A DNA stretch of 64,000 bases from Acidovorax sp. (GTDB lineage Bacteria; Pseudomonadota; Gammaproteobacteria; Burkholderiales; Burkholderiaceae_C), in contig JAUXZO010000165.1 of assembly GCA_030692685.1 (NCBI GenBank), forward strand, positions 1 through 64,000, written 5' to 3'. Each line of letters begins with the position of its first letter. Position 1 is the stretch's first letter. Below the pieces are notes generated by a model. It made no database searches and was not told where the DNA came from. It was given only the letters and a program-made list of their open reading frames with translations. The translations under genes were made by a program, and so were the position numbers. Of this stretch, positions 13,599 to 23,560 are shown one piece after another.

Positions 13599-16187
13599 AT
13601 GTTGCGCCTATGGTCCTGCGCTGGATTCTTCGTTTTCTCTCATGGCATGCGCATTGCCGCTCGGCGCCTTGCGGCCGCGCTGGTGCCGCTGCTGGCACTA
13701 CCGGCGGTCCACGCGCAGACCATCACCGCAGGTGTTTTCACGCCCTCGGCGATACCGGTCGATCACCCGGGTGCCTTGCTGCTGCTGGCCGTGGCCATGG
13801 CGGGCTGCGTGGGGTGGATGCTGCGCAAGAAGGGCATTGTTTCTGCCACCACCCTGCGCAGTGCGGCGCTGGGTGCCATGGCGGTGCTGCTTGGAGCGCT
13901 GCTGGTGTGGGGCGACGAGGTGCAGGCCCAGTTGCAGGAACTGCAGGGCGCCTTCAACCAGCCTGGCGGCCAGACGCTGAGCATCCCCGTGCAAAGCACA
14001 GGCAACAACCCCGGTGGCAGCCCCGCAGGTTTCCTGCCGGTGGTCTACACCAACCAGTCCGCGTCCAGCCTGCGTATTACCGACATCACGAAACCCATTT
14101 GGAGCACCTGCTTCCCCCTGGGCATTCCGTCTCCCCTGCCCGTCACCCCGGCCCGCCCGGGTACTGCGTGTGCTGTGGGCTCCGTTCTGCCAACGGGCGG
14201 CGCCTGCTGGGTGGATGTGGCTGCGCTGTGCGCCAGTGCAGCAGCCGCCGTGCAAGGCAGCCAACCCAGCAACCTGCAGGCTGACGCCGTTTCGGTCACC
14301 GTGGGCGCACAGGCCACCGGCAATGTGCTTGCCAACGATCAAGACCCTGACGGCCCCTTGGTGGTTGCCAGCTTTGTGTACCAGGGCACTAGGCACCTTG
14401 CTGGCGCATCTGCCACGGTGGCAGGGCACGGCACGCTGTCCATGCAGAGCAACGGGGCCTTTGTTTTCAACGCGGCCACACCGTTCACCGGGGCCAGCCC
14501 GTTGGTGGTGACATACACCGTGCACGCCGGTGCATCCAGCACCCTCAGCATCACCGTCATACCTGCCGTACCGGTCAACCAGGCACCCGTGGCCAACAAT
14601 GATGTAGCGACCGTGAACGAAGGCGATTCGGTGGCCGTCGTTGTGCGTGCCAATGACACAGATGCCGATGGCGACTCGCTCGTGGTCACAAGCATCTCAC
14701 AGGGTGCCAACGGCTCGGTGGTGATCGATGCCATCACAGGCAACCCCATTTACACCCCCAATGCGGGGTTTTTGGGCACAGACCAATTCACCTACTCCAT
14801 CAATGATGGCCACGGCGGCACGGCAACCGCCACGGTGACGGTGACTGTGAATGCGATGGGGAATCGGCCTCCTGTTGCCGTGAACGACGCAGTCAGCGCC
14901 TTCACGAACACGGGGGTCAGCATTCCCGTGCCCGCATTGCTGTCAAACGACACCGACCCGGACGGAGACGTTTTGAGCATCCTATCGGTGCAAGCGGCCG
15001 TGAATGGCACTGTCAGCCTGGTGGGCGGCAACGTCGTATTTACGCCTGCCAATGGGTACGAAGGCACAGCCAGCTTCAGCTACACCGTGCAGGACACCCT
15101 CGGTGCCACCAGTACCGCGTCAGTCGCTGTACAGGTGGCCTCGGCATCGCAGCCTTCGGTGGTGGTGTTGAAGTCTTTGCTGGCCATTGCAAAGGGCACG
15201 GGGGGTACCAGCGTCAATTTCCCCATCACGACCGCATTGGTGGATACGGATGGCTCCGAGACACTGTCGATCCGGGTGAGCGGTGTTCCCACGGGCGTTT
15301 CTTTCAATGACGGCGTCAATCTGGGTGCAGGCGTGTGGCAGATGGCCCCCGCGGATCTGCCCAATCTGGTGCTGAGCCTGCCCGGCAGCTATACCAGCAG
15401 CGCAAGCACTCTGACGGTGCAGGTCACCTCAACAGAAAGCGCCAATGGCGTCACCGCCAGCGTATCGAGCACCGTGACGCTCAAGGCAGACTACACAACG
15501 GTCGACGTCACCACAACGGAAAGCGGAAACTACGTCGGGTTCTCCGTCAATGAACATATACAAGGCGGAAGCGGAAACAACATCATCGGCGCGGGTGGCG
15601 GAAACAACGTGGTTTTGGGCGGCGATGGTGATGATGGGATCTCCAGCAGTGGGGGCTCAAACATTCTCAATGGTGGCCCTGGAGATGACACCATCAGTGC
15701 AGGCAGCGGTACCGATGTACTTATAGGCGGCCCTGGCAACGACACGCTGAAAGGCGGCGAAGCGGGGGAAAGCTTCATAGACGTGTTTGTCTGGCACCTG
15801 GGCGACCAAGGCGCCGCTGGCGTGCCAGCTGTGGACACCATTCTCAACTTCTCTACCGCAGCGGCAGGCTTTAACTTCAGTGGAGGCGATGTGCTGGACC
15901 TGCGCGACCTTCTACAAGCAGAGCGCGTAGGTGCGAACAATGGCGCGGGCAACCTGGCCGACTATCTGCATTTCGTCGTTTCAGGCGGTAGCACCATCAT
16001 CCATATCAGCCACACCGGCGGTTTTGCCGGCGACTCGCATGCCATTGGTGCAGGCTACAGCAGCGCTGCAGAAACGCAGCGCATCATCCTGAACGGAGTT
16101 GATCTGCAGGCAACCTATGCGGGCGCTGCCACAGACCAGCAGATCATTACCCTGTTGCTCAACAACGATAAGCTCATCGTGAACTGA
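13599..16187 (+). CDS. Midcut-by-XrtH protein with cadherin-like repeats and RTX-type C terminus
   Basis: A large exported protein of 862 residues. A signal peptide ends near residue 39 (LPAVHA). Residues about 48-79 hold an exosortase-H-like tripartite signal, TPSAIPVDHPG, hydrophobic stretch, then RKK, placed internally as in midcut-by-XrtH proteins. A second hydrophobic segment lies at about 88-108. Three Ig/cadherin-like units follow, each with an NDxDPDGD-type calcium motif (about 224-520). GGxGxD-like glycine repeats occupy about 656-722, and the C-terminal block resembles type I secretion signals. It is preceded by GAAGGAA. It is probably a surface or secreted adhesin sharing its sorting machinery with the ubiquitin-fusion protein. 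A start at 13647 is also possible. Confidence 0.8.
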   Translation: MLRLWSCAGFFVFSHGMRIAARRLAAALVPLLALPAVHAQTITAGVFTPSAIPVDHPGALLLLAVAMAGCVGWMLRKKGIVSATTLRSAALGAMAVLLGALLVWGDEVQAQLQELQGAFNQPGGQTLSIPVQSTGNNPGGSPAGFLPVVYTNQSASSLRITDITKPIWSTCFPLGIPSPLPVTPARPGTACAVGSVLPTGGACWVDVAALCASAAAAVQGSQPSNLQADAVSVTVGAQATGNVLANDQDPDGPLVVASFVYQGTRHLAGASATVAGHGTLSMQSNGAFVFNAATPFTGASPLVVTYTVHAGASSTLSITVIPAVPVNQAPVANNDVATVNEGDSVAVVVRANDTDADGDSLVVTSISQGANGSVVIDAITGNPIYTPNAGFLGTDQFTYSINDGHGGTATATVTVTVNAMGNRPPVAVNDAVSAFTNTGVSIPVPALLSNDTDPDGDVLSILSVQAAVNGTVSLVGGNVVFTPANGYEGTASFSYTVQDTLGATSTASVAVQVASASQPSVVVLKSLLAIAKGTGGTSVNFPITTALVDTDGSETLSIRVSGVPTGVSFNDGVNLGAGVWQMAPADLPNLVLSLPGSYTSSASTLTVQVTSTESANGVTASVSSTVTLKADYTTVDVTTTESGNYVGFSVNEHIQGGSGNNIIGAGGGNNVVLGGDGDDGISSSGGSNILNGGPGDDTISAGSGTDVLIGGPGNDTLKGGEAGESFIDVFVWHLGDQGAAGVPAVDTILNFSTAAAGFNFSGGDVLDLRDLLQAERVGANNGAGNLADYLHFVVSGGSTIIHISHTGGFAGDSHAIGAGYSSAAETQRIILNGVDLQATYAGAATDQQIITLLLNNDKLIVN

Positions 16188-16189
16188 GG

Positions 16190-16455
16190 ACGCACCCTTG
16201 CAGGCCAACGTCATCGGCCGCAGCAAGATTTGGCCCGTGCACCAGCGCGTGGCCGAGTTGGGCGGGCACCTGCGCACGGGGCTGGAAGACACGATTTATC
16301 TGCCGGATGGGAGCAAGGCGGAGTCGAATGGTCCGTTGATTGAGCAACTGGCGAAGGTTGCGCGGAACGCGGGGCTGGAGGTGGCGACGCCGCAAGAGCT
16401 GCGTGTGATGTTGGGGTTTGGGTTGAAACCGTTGGAGGCTGCGACTGCGCTCTGA
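16190..16455 (+). pseudogene. BKACE 3' fragment (partial duplicate)
   Basis: Bases about 16190-16425 closely match the end of the BKACE gene (about 10580-10815); I count roughly 25 differences over about 215 aligned bases. The encoded fragment keeps VIGRS, WPVHQRVAELGGHLRTGLED and VATPQE but lacks the metal-binding N-terminal part, so it cannot be a working enzyme. It begins at the very end of the RTX gene. It is best read as the remnant of a tandem second BKACE gene whose 5' part was replaced by the cassette. Confidence 0.85.
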
Positions 16456-16482
16456 TGGGCGTGGATAGCTCAATATTTCGAG

Positions 16483-16541
16483 TGTTTTTGGCCTCTAGCG
16501 CTTGGTGGGTAAGCGCTAGCAGCTACATATTCAATAGCTAT
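16483..16541. repeat. Family A repeat, copy 4
   Basis: GGCCTCTAGCGCTTGGTGG followed by GTAAGCGCTAGCAGCTA. It belongs to a repeat-rich gap (16456-16894) that contains no gene I can support. Confidence 0.85.
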
Positions 16542-16557
16542 TTGGGTTCACGGCCCG

Positions 16558-16650
16558 GTAGGTCGGGTTAGCCCGCAAGGGCGTAACCCGACATGTCTAT
16601 GTCACCCGGCGCTGGTGTCGGGTTACGCTGCGCTAACCCGACCTACGGGG
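16558..16650. repeat. GTCGGGTTA-type inverted repeat (REP-like)
   Basis: The outer arms TAGGTCGGGTTAGC and GCTAACCCGACCTA pair across about 90 bases. Two inner hairpins have GTCGGGTTA/TAACCCGAC stems. This is a common mobile REP-like hairpin in proteobacterial genomes. Confidence 0.8.
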
Positions 16651-16669
16651 AGGCCATGGCAGAACTTCA

Positions 16670-16708
16670 TCCTTGCAAATAGATCGGTTGTCGATCAATT
16701 TGCAAGGA
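16670..16708. promoter_or_regulatory. Palindrome resembling the ATPase-gene promoter, displaced copy
   Basis: TCCTTGCAAAT and ATTTGCAAGGA are perfect arms around AGATCGGTTGTCGATC. The sequence strongly resembles 18064-18102 at the start of the ATPase gene, including the CAAGGATGA that follows on the minus strand. It may be an operator or the remnant of a duplicated promoter. The two copies bracket the ATPase gene. Confidence 0.5.
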
Positions 16709-16782
16709 GAAACGGCTATGTTTAGTTGGCCGCTGGGTCTGGTCTGCGCTGCACAAACCGAACGACGGTTCGAAATTTTTAG

Positions 16783-16840
16783 TGCTTTTGGCCTCTAGCG
16801 CTTGATAGATAAGCGCTAGTAGCTATATATTTAGTAGCTT
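16783..16840. repeat. Family A repeat, copy 5
   Basis: GGCCTCTAGCGCTTGATAG followed by ATAAGCGCTAGTAGCTATAT, just beyond the 3' end of the minus-strand ATPase gene. Confidence 0.85.
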
Positions 16841-16894
16841 TTTAAGCTGCAGCGCGCAAATGGCTTGGCCGATGAGCAGCCTTGAAAAAGAACC

Positions 16895-18064
16895 TCAACC
16901 CAGCTCCGCCAGCAACTCCGGTATCGCACTCACCGGCACCACCTCCACCCCATTCTTCAGCGGATAGCGCCGCTCCACTGGCGCCACGATCACCGCGCGC
17001 GTCAACTGCAGGTCTTCGCGCGCATGCCAGAAGCCCTTGGTCACCGTGGGCGCGGATGAGAATTTGACTTCGATGCCCAGGGAGCGTTGACCTGCCTGCA
17101 CCACGATGTCCATCTCTGCCCCTGCTGCCGTGCGGTAAAAGCCCAGCTGCGCTCCCTCGGGCAGGTGCGCTGCCACCTGCTCCACCACAAACCCTTCCCA
17201 CGACGCGCCGACGATGGGGTGGCCCTGCAGGTCCGAAAGGCTGGCAATGTTGAGCAGCGCATGCAACAGCCCGCTGTCGCGGATGTAGACCTTGGGCGAC
17301 TTCACCAGCCGCTTGCCCACATTGGGCAAATGCGGCTCCAGCCTGCGCACCAGCATCGTGTTCACCAGCGTGTCCAAGTAGCGCGCAGCGGTGGTGTGCG
17401 ACGCCCCGCCCAGCGACTGCCCCAGCTGCGACGCATTGAAAAGCTGCCCCTGCAAATGCGCCAGCATGCGCCAGAAGCGGTGCAGCGTATCGGCCGCCAC
17501 ACTCACGCCCATCTGCGGCAGGTCGCGCTGCAAAAAGGTCTGGATAAAGTCTTGCCGCCATGCATACGCCAGCCGGTCGTTGGGCGCCAAGTGCGCCAGC
17601 GGAAAACCGCCCCGGTGCCACAGCTGCTGCAGTTCGCCCAGGTCGTTGGTGGCAGCCACCTCGCTGGCCAATAGCGGCGTCAGCTCTAGATAGCCCACGC
17701 GGCCCGCCAGCGACTCGGACCGTTGCCGCAGCAACGCCCCGCTGGCCGACCCCAACAGCAGAAAGCGGCCTGCGCGCCGGTCGGCGTCAATCTCGGGCCG
17801 CAGGTGAGTGAACAGGTCGGGCAGCATTTGCACCTCGTCCATCACCACCAGCCGGTCGCGGTGCTGCGCCAGAAAGAGTTCGGGTTCGGCCAGCTGCGCG
17901 CGGTCGGCGGGGCGCTCCAGGTCGAGGAATAGTGCTCCGGGGTGCTGTGCAGCGATGGCCCTGGCCAAGGTGGTTTTTCCTACTTGGCGCGGGCCTAGCA
18001 GGACGATGCCGGGGTAGAAAGCGAGGCGCTCGTCTAGCAGGGGGCTAAGTTGGCGGTCAATCAT
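16895..18064 (-). CDS. AAA-family ATPase with DUF4143 domain
   Basis: A 389-residue protein. The N-terminal AAA_14 domain has Walker A GPRQVGKTTLA (about residues 24-34) and Walker B LVVMDEVQ (about 72-79). The C-terminal DUF4143 domain shows an ExDIVVQ...GIEVK pattern (about 320-345) resembling PD-(D/E)XK nucleases. Family members are common in archaea and bacteria and often sit in mobile or toxin-like loci; their biochemical role is poorly known. The ATG lies three bases after an AAGG and inside a palindrome (18064-18102), which suggests autoregulation. It is transcribed away from the DUF4365 pair. Confidence 0.85.
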   Translation of the reverse strand: MIDRQLSPLLDERLAFYPGIVLLGPRQVGKTTLARAIAAQHPGALFLDLERPADRAQLAEPELFLAQHRDRLVVMDEVQMLPDLFTHLRPEIDADRRAGRFLLLGSASGALLRQRSESLAGRVGYLELTPLLASEVAATNDLGELQQLWHRGGFPLAHLAPNDRLAYAWRQDFIQTFLQRDLPQMGVSVAADTLHRFWRMLAHLQGQLFNASQLGQSLGGASHTTAARYLDTLVNTMLVRRLEPHLPNVGKRLVKSPKVYIRDSGLLHALLNIASLSDLQGHPIVGASWEGFVVEQVAAHLPEGAQLGFYRTAAGAEMDIVVQAGQRSLGIEVKFSSAPTVTKGFWHAREDLQLTRAVIVAPVERRYPLKNGVEVVPVSAIPELLAELG

Positions 18065-18102
18065 CCTTGCATTTTGATCGATTGATGATCAATTTGCAAT
18101 GA
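18064..18102. promoter_or_regulatory. Palindromic promoter/operator of the ATPase gene
   Basis: TTGCATTTTGATCG and GATCAATTTGCAA arms surround ATTGAT in the region between the divergent ATPase and DUF4365 genes. The near copy at 16670-16708 supports a functional element. Control of either or both directions is inferred. Confidence 0.45.
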
Positions 18103-18191
18103 TTGGAGCGTGTGCGTTTCGATGAGGAGTGTCAGTATGTAGAGAAAAGACGTGTAGCATCAAGCAGATCATGGGAGGACGGCGACACAAA

Positions 18192-18692
18192 ATGGATCCG
18201 CAAAAACAGAAGGAGCAATTCAATTACGCTTACGTGTGCGCGCTTGCGGCGCACGCCGGGTTGAATCGTGTCGATGCAGCAGTGGACGATGACAGCATTG
18301 ATGTCTCCTTTAAAAGCAAGGGGTACCACGGGCAGCCGGTCCGCAGCCCCCAGATTGAATTTCAACTGAAGTGCACGTCGCAAGATCTTGTTGTTGGCGA
18401 CGTGATCAAGTACCCGCTGTCCCGAAAGAATTACGACGATCTAAGAGGGGCCGACTTCGCGTCCCCTCGCTATCTTGCAGTGCTTTTGGTGCCGACCGAA
18501 GTCAACGCGTGGGTTGAATACAGCGAGCACAACCTTGCGCTTTTCAACAACTGCTACTGGTTGTCTTTGCGAGATGCTGCACCGACTGAAAACGAGGCAC
18601 AAATCACTGTTGCCATCCCTATGGTCCAGCGACTTACGAGCATGACTTTGCGCGAAATGATGAGTCGGGCAAGTCAAGGGGAATGGTTGTGA
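18192..18692 (+). CDS. DUF4365-domain protein
   Basis: A 166-residue protein if started at 18192. A GGAGG lies 13 bases before this ATG, and an in-frame ATG at 18171 is an alternative. DSIDVSFKSKG followed by IEFQLKCTS (about residues 31-60) gives the D...QxK pattern of a PD-(D/E)XK-like nuclease fold, as in DUF4365. The gene overlaps the next by 10 bases, so the two are surely co-transcribed. Base composition is clearly less GC-rich than that of the flanking metabolic genes, a sign of transfer. DUF4365 proteins often occur in defence or mobile contexts; no activity is known to me here. Confidence 0.7.
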   Translation: MDPQKQKEQFNYAYVCALAAHAGLNRVDAAVDDDSIDVSFKSKGYHGQPVRSPQIEFQLKCTSQDLVVGDVIKYPLSRKNYDDLRGADFASPRYLAVLLVPTEVNAWVEYSEHNLALFNNCYWLSLRDAAPTENEAQITVAIPMVQRLTSMTLREMMSRASQGEWL

Positions 18693-19822
18693 CCGATACT
18701 AATAGTGCTGTTCGACGGGGACTTCGGATTTCAGTTGATCAACTGCACGCTTACCTGCAGTCGAAGCAGTGGCATCAGGACGGAAAAATTCGTAGCGTCG
18801 CGACTATCTGGCATCACCCCGAAGATGAAGACGCAGAAATACTTGTTCCCTGGCCTTCGGCCAAGGACTACCTTCCTCGCATGCGTCAGGCGCTATCTTT
18901 AGTCGCCACTTTCGAAGGCCGACATGTTGTGGACATCATCAGGGATGCTCTGCGACTTCTATCGAATGTCATATCTGTTCGAGTTATCCACGACGACACG
19001 TCAGATGGCACGATTCCCATTAACGACGGTGTGCTGTTGATCGCTAAGGCGAGGGAACTGCTCTCGGCTGCTGCTCAGTCTGTGTACGCGAAGAGAAGGC
19101 AGTTCACGGGGAATGCGCCAAACGAGGCAAAAGCCTACCTTGATGCGCTTGTCCTTGGGCAAACTGAAATCGGAAGTTATGTCGTCAACGTAATTGCGCC
19201 AGGCCGATCACTTCCCAATATGGACGTAGGTACAGCAGAAGTGGTGCCCTTAGCGCAAGCAGTCACTCTTAATCTGGTCACAGGTCTAGAAGCCCTTGAG
19301 AGAGCCAGCGAAACATACGAGAAAGTGGGTGATCTCAAGGCGTTTGACGCTGCTGTATTGGCTGGCGCAAGCGCGAACATGTGCGATGCCTTGCTTGGGT
19401 TTAGCGGTGAGCGACACCAACGCGAATTCGAGATTGTTATTACAGCCAGCTCGGGACCGATGTTCGAGGGTGAATCCCGAAGATTTGCATTTAGTAGCCG
19501 TGACGTAGAGTTGCTAGAGAAGGTATCTGACTACTACAAGGATGACTACGTTCTACCGCAACGCCGATTAACTGGCTACATCACAAAATTGAGCAGGGCG
19601 AAAGGTGAAACTTCAGGCACTATCGTCGTCGACTCAATGCTTGGGGATGCCGAGCGAAAAATTCGGATTGAGTTGAACCGTGATGACTATCACATGGCTG
19701 TGCTCGCGCATGACAACGCGAAAATGGTGAGAGTCCAGGGAGACGTGCATATCCAAAGCAAGTCTGCGCGTCTTCTCAATCCGGCAAATTTCGGTGTTAT
19801 CGAGAACGAGGATTTGTTTTAA
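18683..19822 (+). CDS. Uncharacterised protein paired with DUF4365
   Basis: A 379-residue protein that I do not recognise. It overlaps the DUF4365 gene by 10 bases and shares its lower GC content. No signal peptide, membrane segment or nucleotide-binding loop is visible. The first 100 residues include a WHHPEDEDAEILVPWP stretch. The C-terminal 120 residues look like a beta-rich domain (RRLTGYITKLSRAKGETSGTI region). It might recognise or act with the nuclease-like partner. The two could form a two-gene defence or toxin system, but this is inference from context only. Confidence 0.65.
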   Translation: MVVTDTNSAVRRGLRISVDQLHAYLQSKQWHQDGKIRSVATIWHHPEDEDAEILVPWPSAKDYLPRMRQALSLVATFEGRHVVDIIRDALRLLSNVISVRVIHDDTSDGTIPINDGVLLIAKARELLSAAAQSVYAKRRQFTGNAPNEAKAYLDALVLGQTEIGSYVVNVIAPGRSLPNMDVGTAEVVPLAQAVTLNLVTGLEALERASETYEKVGDLKAFDAAVLAGASANMCDALLGFSGERHQREFEIVITASSGPMFEGESRRFAFSSRDVELLEKVSDYYKDDYVLPQRRLTGYITKLSRAKGETSGTIVVDSMLGDAERKIRIELNRDDYHMAVLAHDNAKMVRVQGDVHIQSKSARLLNPANFGVIENEDLF

Positions 19823-19922
19823 CGGCCCGATAGGTCATGACTCGGACAGCTGCAACTTGCTGTGCGGCACTGCCCTCCCCCTTGCAATGAGAATTGATAT
19901 GCAGTGCCGTGTGGAAAAATAG

Positions 19923-22109
19923 TTATCGGTAGGTTGGCCGATTACTCTCGATCAATGCACCTACCTTTGCGTCTAGAGCGAACCCCTTCCCATACTTCCC
20001 TGCCAGTTCATCCGCCCGCTTCAGGAACGCATCGACACCAGTTCCATAGATGAACTGCATCGCCCCCCCCGTCCACGCCGGAAACCCAATCCCAAAAATC
20101 GACCCAATGTTCGCGTCATGCACGCTGGTCAGCACGTCCTCGGCCAGGCAGCGCGCGGTCTCGATGGCCTGGCGGTAGAGCAGGCGGTCCTGGATCTCCT
20201 GCACGCTCCACTCCACGCCGGGCTTTTCGAACAGCGGTTTCAGCTCGGGCCACAGGTGCTTCTTGGCGCCTGCGGGGTAGTCATAAAAGCCGCCGCCACC
20301 TGCGCGGCCGGGGCGCTTCAGTTCCTTGACCATGCGCTCCACCAGCAGCTCACCGGGCGTGGCGGAGTAGGTCTTGCCTTCGGCCGCATAGTCCGCACGC
20401 GTCTGGTCCAGCACATGCACGCTCAAGGTCAGCGCGGTTTCGTCCAGCACGGCCAGCGGGCCGACGGGGAAGCCCGCCTGCATGGCGGCGTTTTCAATGG
20501 CGGCGGCGGGGATGCCTTCGCCCAGCATGGCGGCGCCTTCCATCACGAAGGTGCCGAAGGTGCGGCTGGTGTAGAAGCCGCGTGAGTCGTTGACCACGAT
20601 GGGCACCTTGCACAGGGCCTGCACGTAGTCGAACGCACGGGCCACGGTTTCGTCGTCCGTCTGCTTGCCCCGGATGATCTCCACCAGTTTCATCTTGTCC
20701 ACGGGGCTGAAGAAGTGGATGCCGACGAACTTTTCGGGCTTGCTGCTGGCCGTGGCCAGGCCGCTGATGGGCAGGGTGGAGGTGTTACTGGCGAAGAAGC
20801 CGCCCGGTGCTAGGTGCGGCTCGGCCTCTTGTGTGACCTTGGCCTTGAGGTCGCGGCTTTCGAACACGGCTTCAATGATGAGGTCGCAGCCCGCCAGGTC
20901 GGCCGCGCTGGCGGTGGGCGTGATGCGCGCGAGCAGCGTCTGCTGTGCCTCGGCAGTCATGCGGCCTTTGTCCACGCGGGCCTGGGTGAGCTTGGCGCTG
21001 TAGGCCTTGCCGGCTTCGGCCTTCTCGGTGCTTACGTCCTTGAGCACGGTGGCGATGCCCCGGCTGGCCTGCGCATAAGCGATGCCTGCGCCCATCATGC
21101 CGGCGCCCAGGATGCCGACCTTGTGCGGCTTGTAGCGTGGGGCAATCACTCCATTGACGGTGGGGCGCGACTTGCCGCTCTTGATCGCGTTCATGTCGAA
21201 GAAGAACGTGTTGATCATGTTGCGCGCCACGGGGCCGGTCATCAGGCGCGCGAGGTAGCGGCTTTCGATGCGCAGGGCAGTGTCAAAGTCCACCATCGCC
21301 CCTTCGGCCATGGCGGCCAGCGCGGCCTCGGGCGCGGGGTAGCGGCCGCGCGTGGTCTTCTTGAGCATGGCGGGCGCGACGGTCAGGGCGCCTGCAATCT
21401 TGGGGTTGGCGGGCGTACCGCCGGGCATCTTGTAGTTCTTGTCGTCCCACGGTTGCACGGCGTGGGGGTGGGTGGCGATGTGGGCCAGCGCGGCGGGCAG
21501 CAGTTGCTCGCGTGTGGTCACCAGCTCGTGCACCAGTTGCAGCTCCAGCGCCTCGGCGGGGTTGAAGAGCTTGCCTTCCAGGATGTAGGGCTGCGCGCCC
21601 ATCAGGCCCAGCAGGCGCGTCATCTTGGTCACGCCGGTGGCGCCGGGCATCAGGCCCAGCGTCACTTCGGGCAGGCCAAACTGGATCTTGGCGTCGGCCA
21701 CGGCGATGCGGTAGTGGGCGATCAGCGCCACCTCCCACCCGCCGCCCAGCGCCGCGCCGTTAAGGCAGGCCACCACGGGGATGCCCAGCGTTTCGAGCGT
21801 GCGAAAGTGCTTCTTCATGCGCTCGATTTCGGCAAACACGGCGGGCGCGTCGGCAGGTGTGAGGCGCATGGTGGCCTTGAGGTCGGCCCCGGCAAAGAAG
21901 CTGGTCTTGGCGGATGCGTGCACGATGCCCTTGAGCGTGGCGCCCAGGCGTTCGCGGTCGCCCAGCACCTGGGCCGTGACTTGGCCCAGTTCATCCTGCC
22001 ACTGGCGGCACATGGTGTTGACGGGGGAGTTGGTTTCGTCAAACGTGATGACGGCGACCTGGCCTTCGGTGCCCTGGGCGGGGATGAGCTCGTAGCGGAT
22101 GGTTTGCAT
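19923..22109 (-). CDS. 3-hydroxyacyl-CoA dehydrogenase/enoyl-CoA hydratase (FadB/FadJ-like)
   Basis: A multifunctional beta-oxidation enzyme of 728 residues. The N-terminal crotonase domain (about 1-190) shows GAALGGGWEVAL and PEVTLGLMPG. The dehydrogenase half begins with GAGMMGAGIAYA, a Rossmann dinucleotide site, followed by FFSPVDKMKLVEI. It hydrates trans-2-enoyl-CoA and oxidises the 3-hydroxy product with NAD. The start at 22109 follows a clear GGAG. Only 19 bases separate it from the thiolase gene upstream, so the two form a fadA/fadB-type operon that completes the oxidation cycle. Confidence 0.93.
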   Translation of the reverse strand: MQTIRYELIPAQGTEGQVAVITFDETNSPVNTMCRQWQDELGQVTAQVLGDRERLGATLKGIVHASAKTSFFAGADLKATMRLTPADAPAVFAEIERMKKHFRTLETLGIPVVACLNGAALGGGWEVALIAHYRIAVADAKIQFGLPEVTLGLMPGATGVTKMTRLLGLMGAQPYILEGKLFNPAEALELQLVHELVTTREQLLPAALAHIATHPHAVQPWDDKNYKMPGGTPANPKIAGALTVAPAMLKKTTRGRYPAPEAALAAMAEGAMVDFDTALRIESRYLARLMTGPVARNMINTFFFDMNAIKSGKSRPTVNGVIAPRYKPHKVGILGAGMMGAGIAYAQASRGIATVLKDVSTEKAEAGKAYSAKLTQARVDKGRMTAEAQQTLLARITPTASAADLAGCDLIIEAVFESRDLKAKVTQEAEPHLAPGGFFASNTSTLPISGLATASSKPEKFVGIHFFSPVDKMKLVEIIRGKQTDDETVARAFDYVQALCKVPIVVNDSRGFYTSRTFGTFVMEGAAMLGEGIPAAAIENAAMQAGFPVGPLAVLDETALTLSVHVLDQTRADYAAEGKTYSATPGELLVERMVKELKRPGRAGGGGFYDYPAGAKKHLWPELKPLFEKPGVEWSVQEIQDRLLYRQAIETARCLAEDVLTSVHDANIGSIFGIGFPAWTGGAMQFIYGTGVDAFLKRADELAGKYGKGFALDAKVGALIESNRPTYR

Positions 22110-22128
22110 GTTTTTGTCTCCTGCCCGT

Positions 22129-23334
<1,206 letters not shown>

Positions 23335-23560
23335 GGTGATCTCCAGTGGTCTTTACGGAATAAAAGTGGCGTTGTCTGTGCAAAAGCACCGGCGTTTTGT
23401 AAACACGGTGTGCAAGCGCTGGCGGTAGAGGTAGAGGTAGCGGTTGTGATGGCGGTGTGATGGTGGTGCGGAGGCTGCTCACACCAAAACAGCACACTTT
23501 CTGACGCAGGCGCAGCGGTTTTTGCACTATCTTTGGGCGGTTGCTATTTATCTTTTGGCT

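Noticed and set aside
10826-16500. A full ubiquitin-like conjugation operon (E1, E2, JAB protease) around the ubiquitin gene
   Set aside because: None of the neighbouring genes shows E1, E2 or JAMM motifs, and the ubiquitin lacks Gly75. A Bil-type or archaeal-type conjugation system is not supported here.
17087-17674. A plus-strand 195-codon frame opposite the DUF4143 ATPase
   Set aside because: It is antisense to clear Walker motifs and has no ribosome-binding site or motif.
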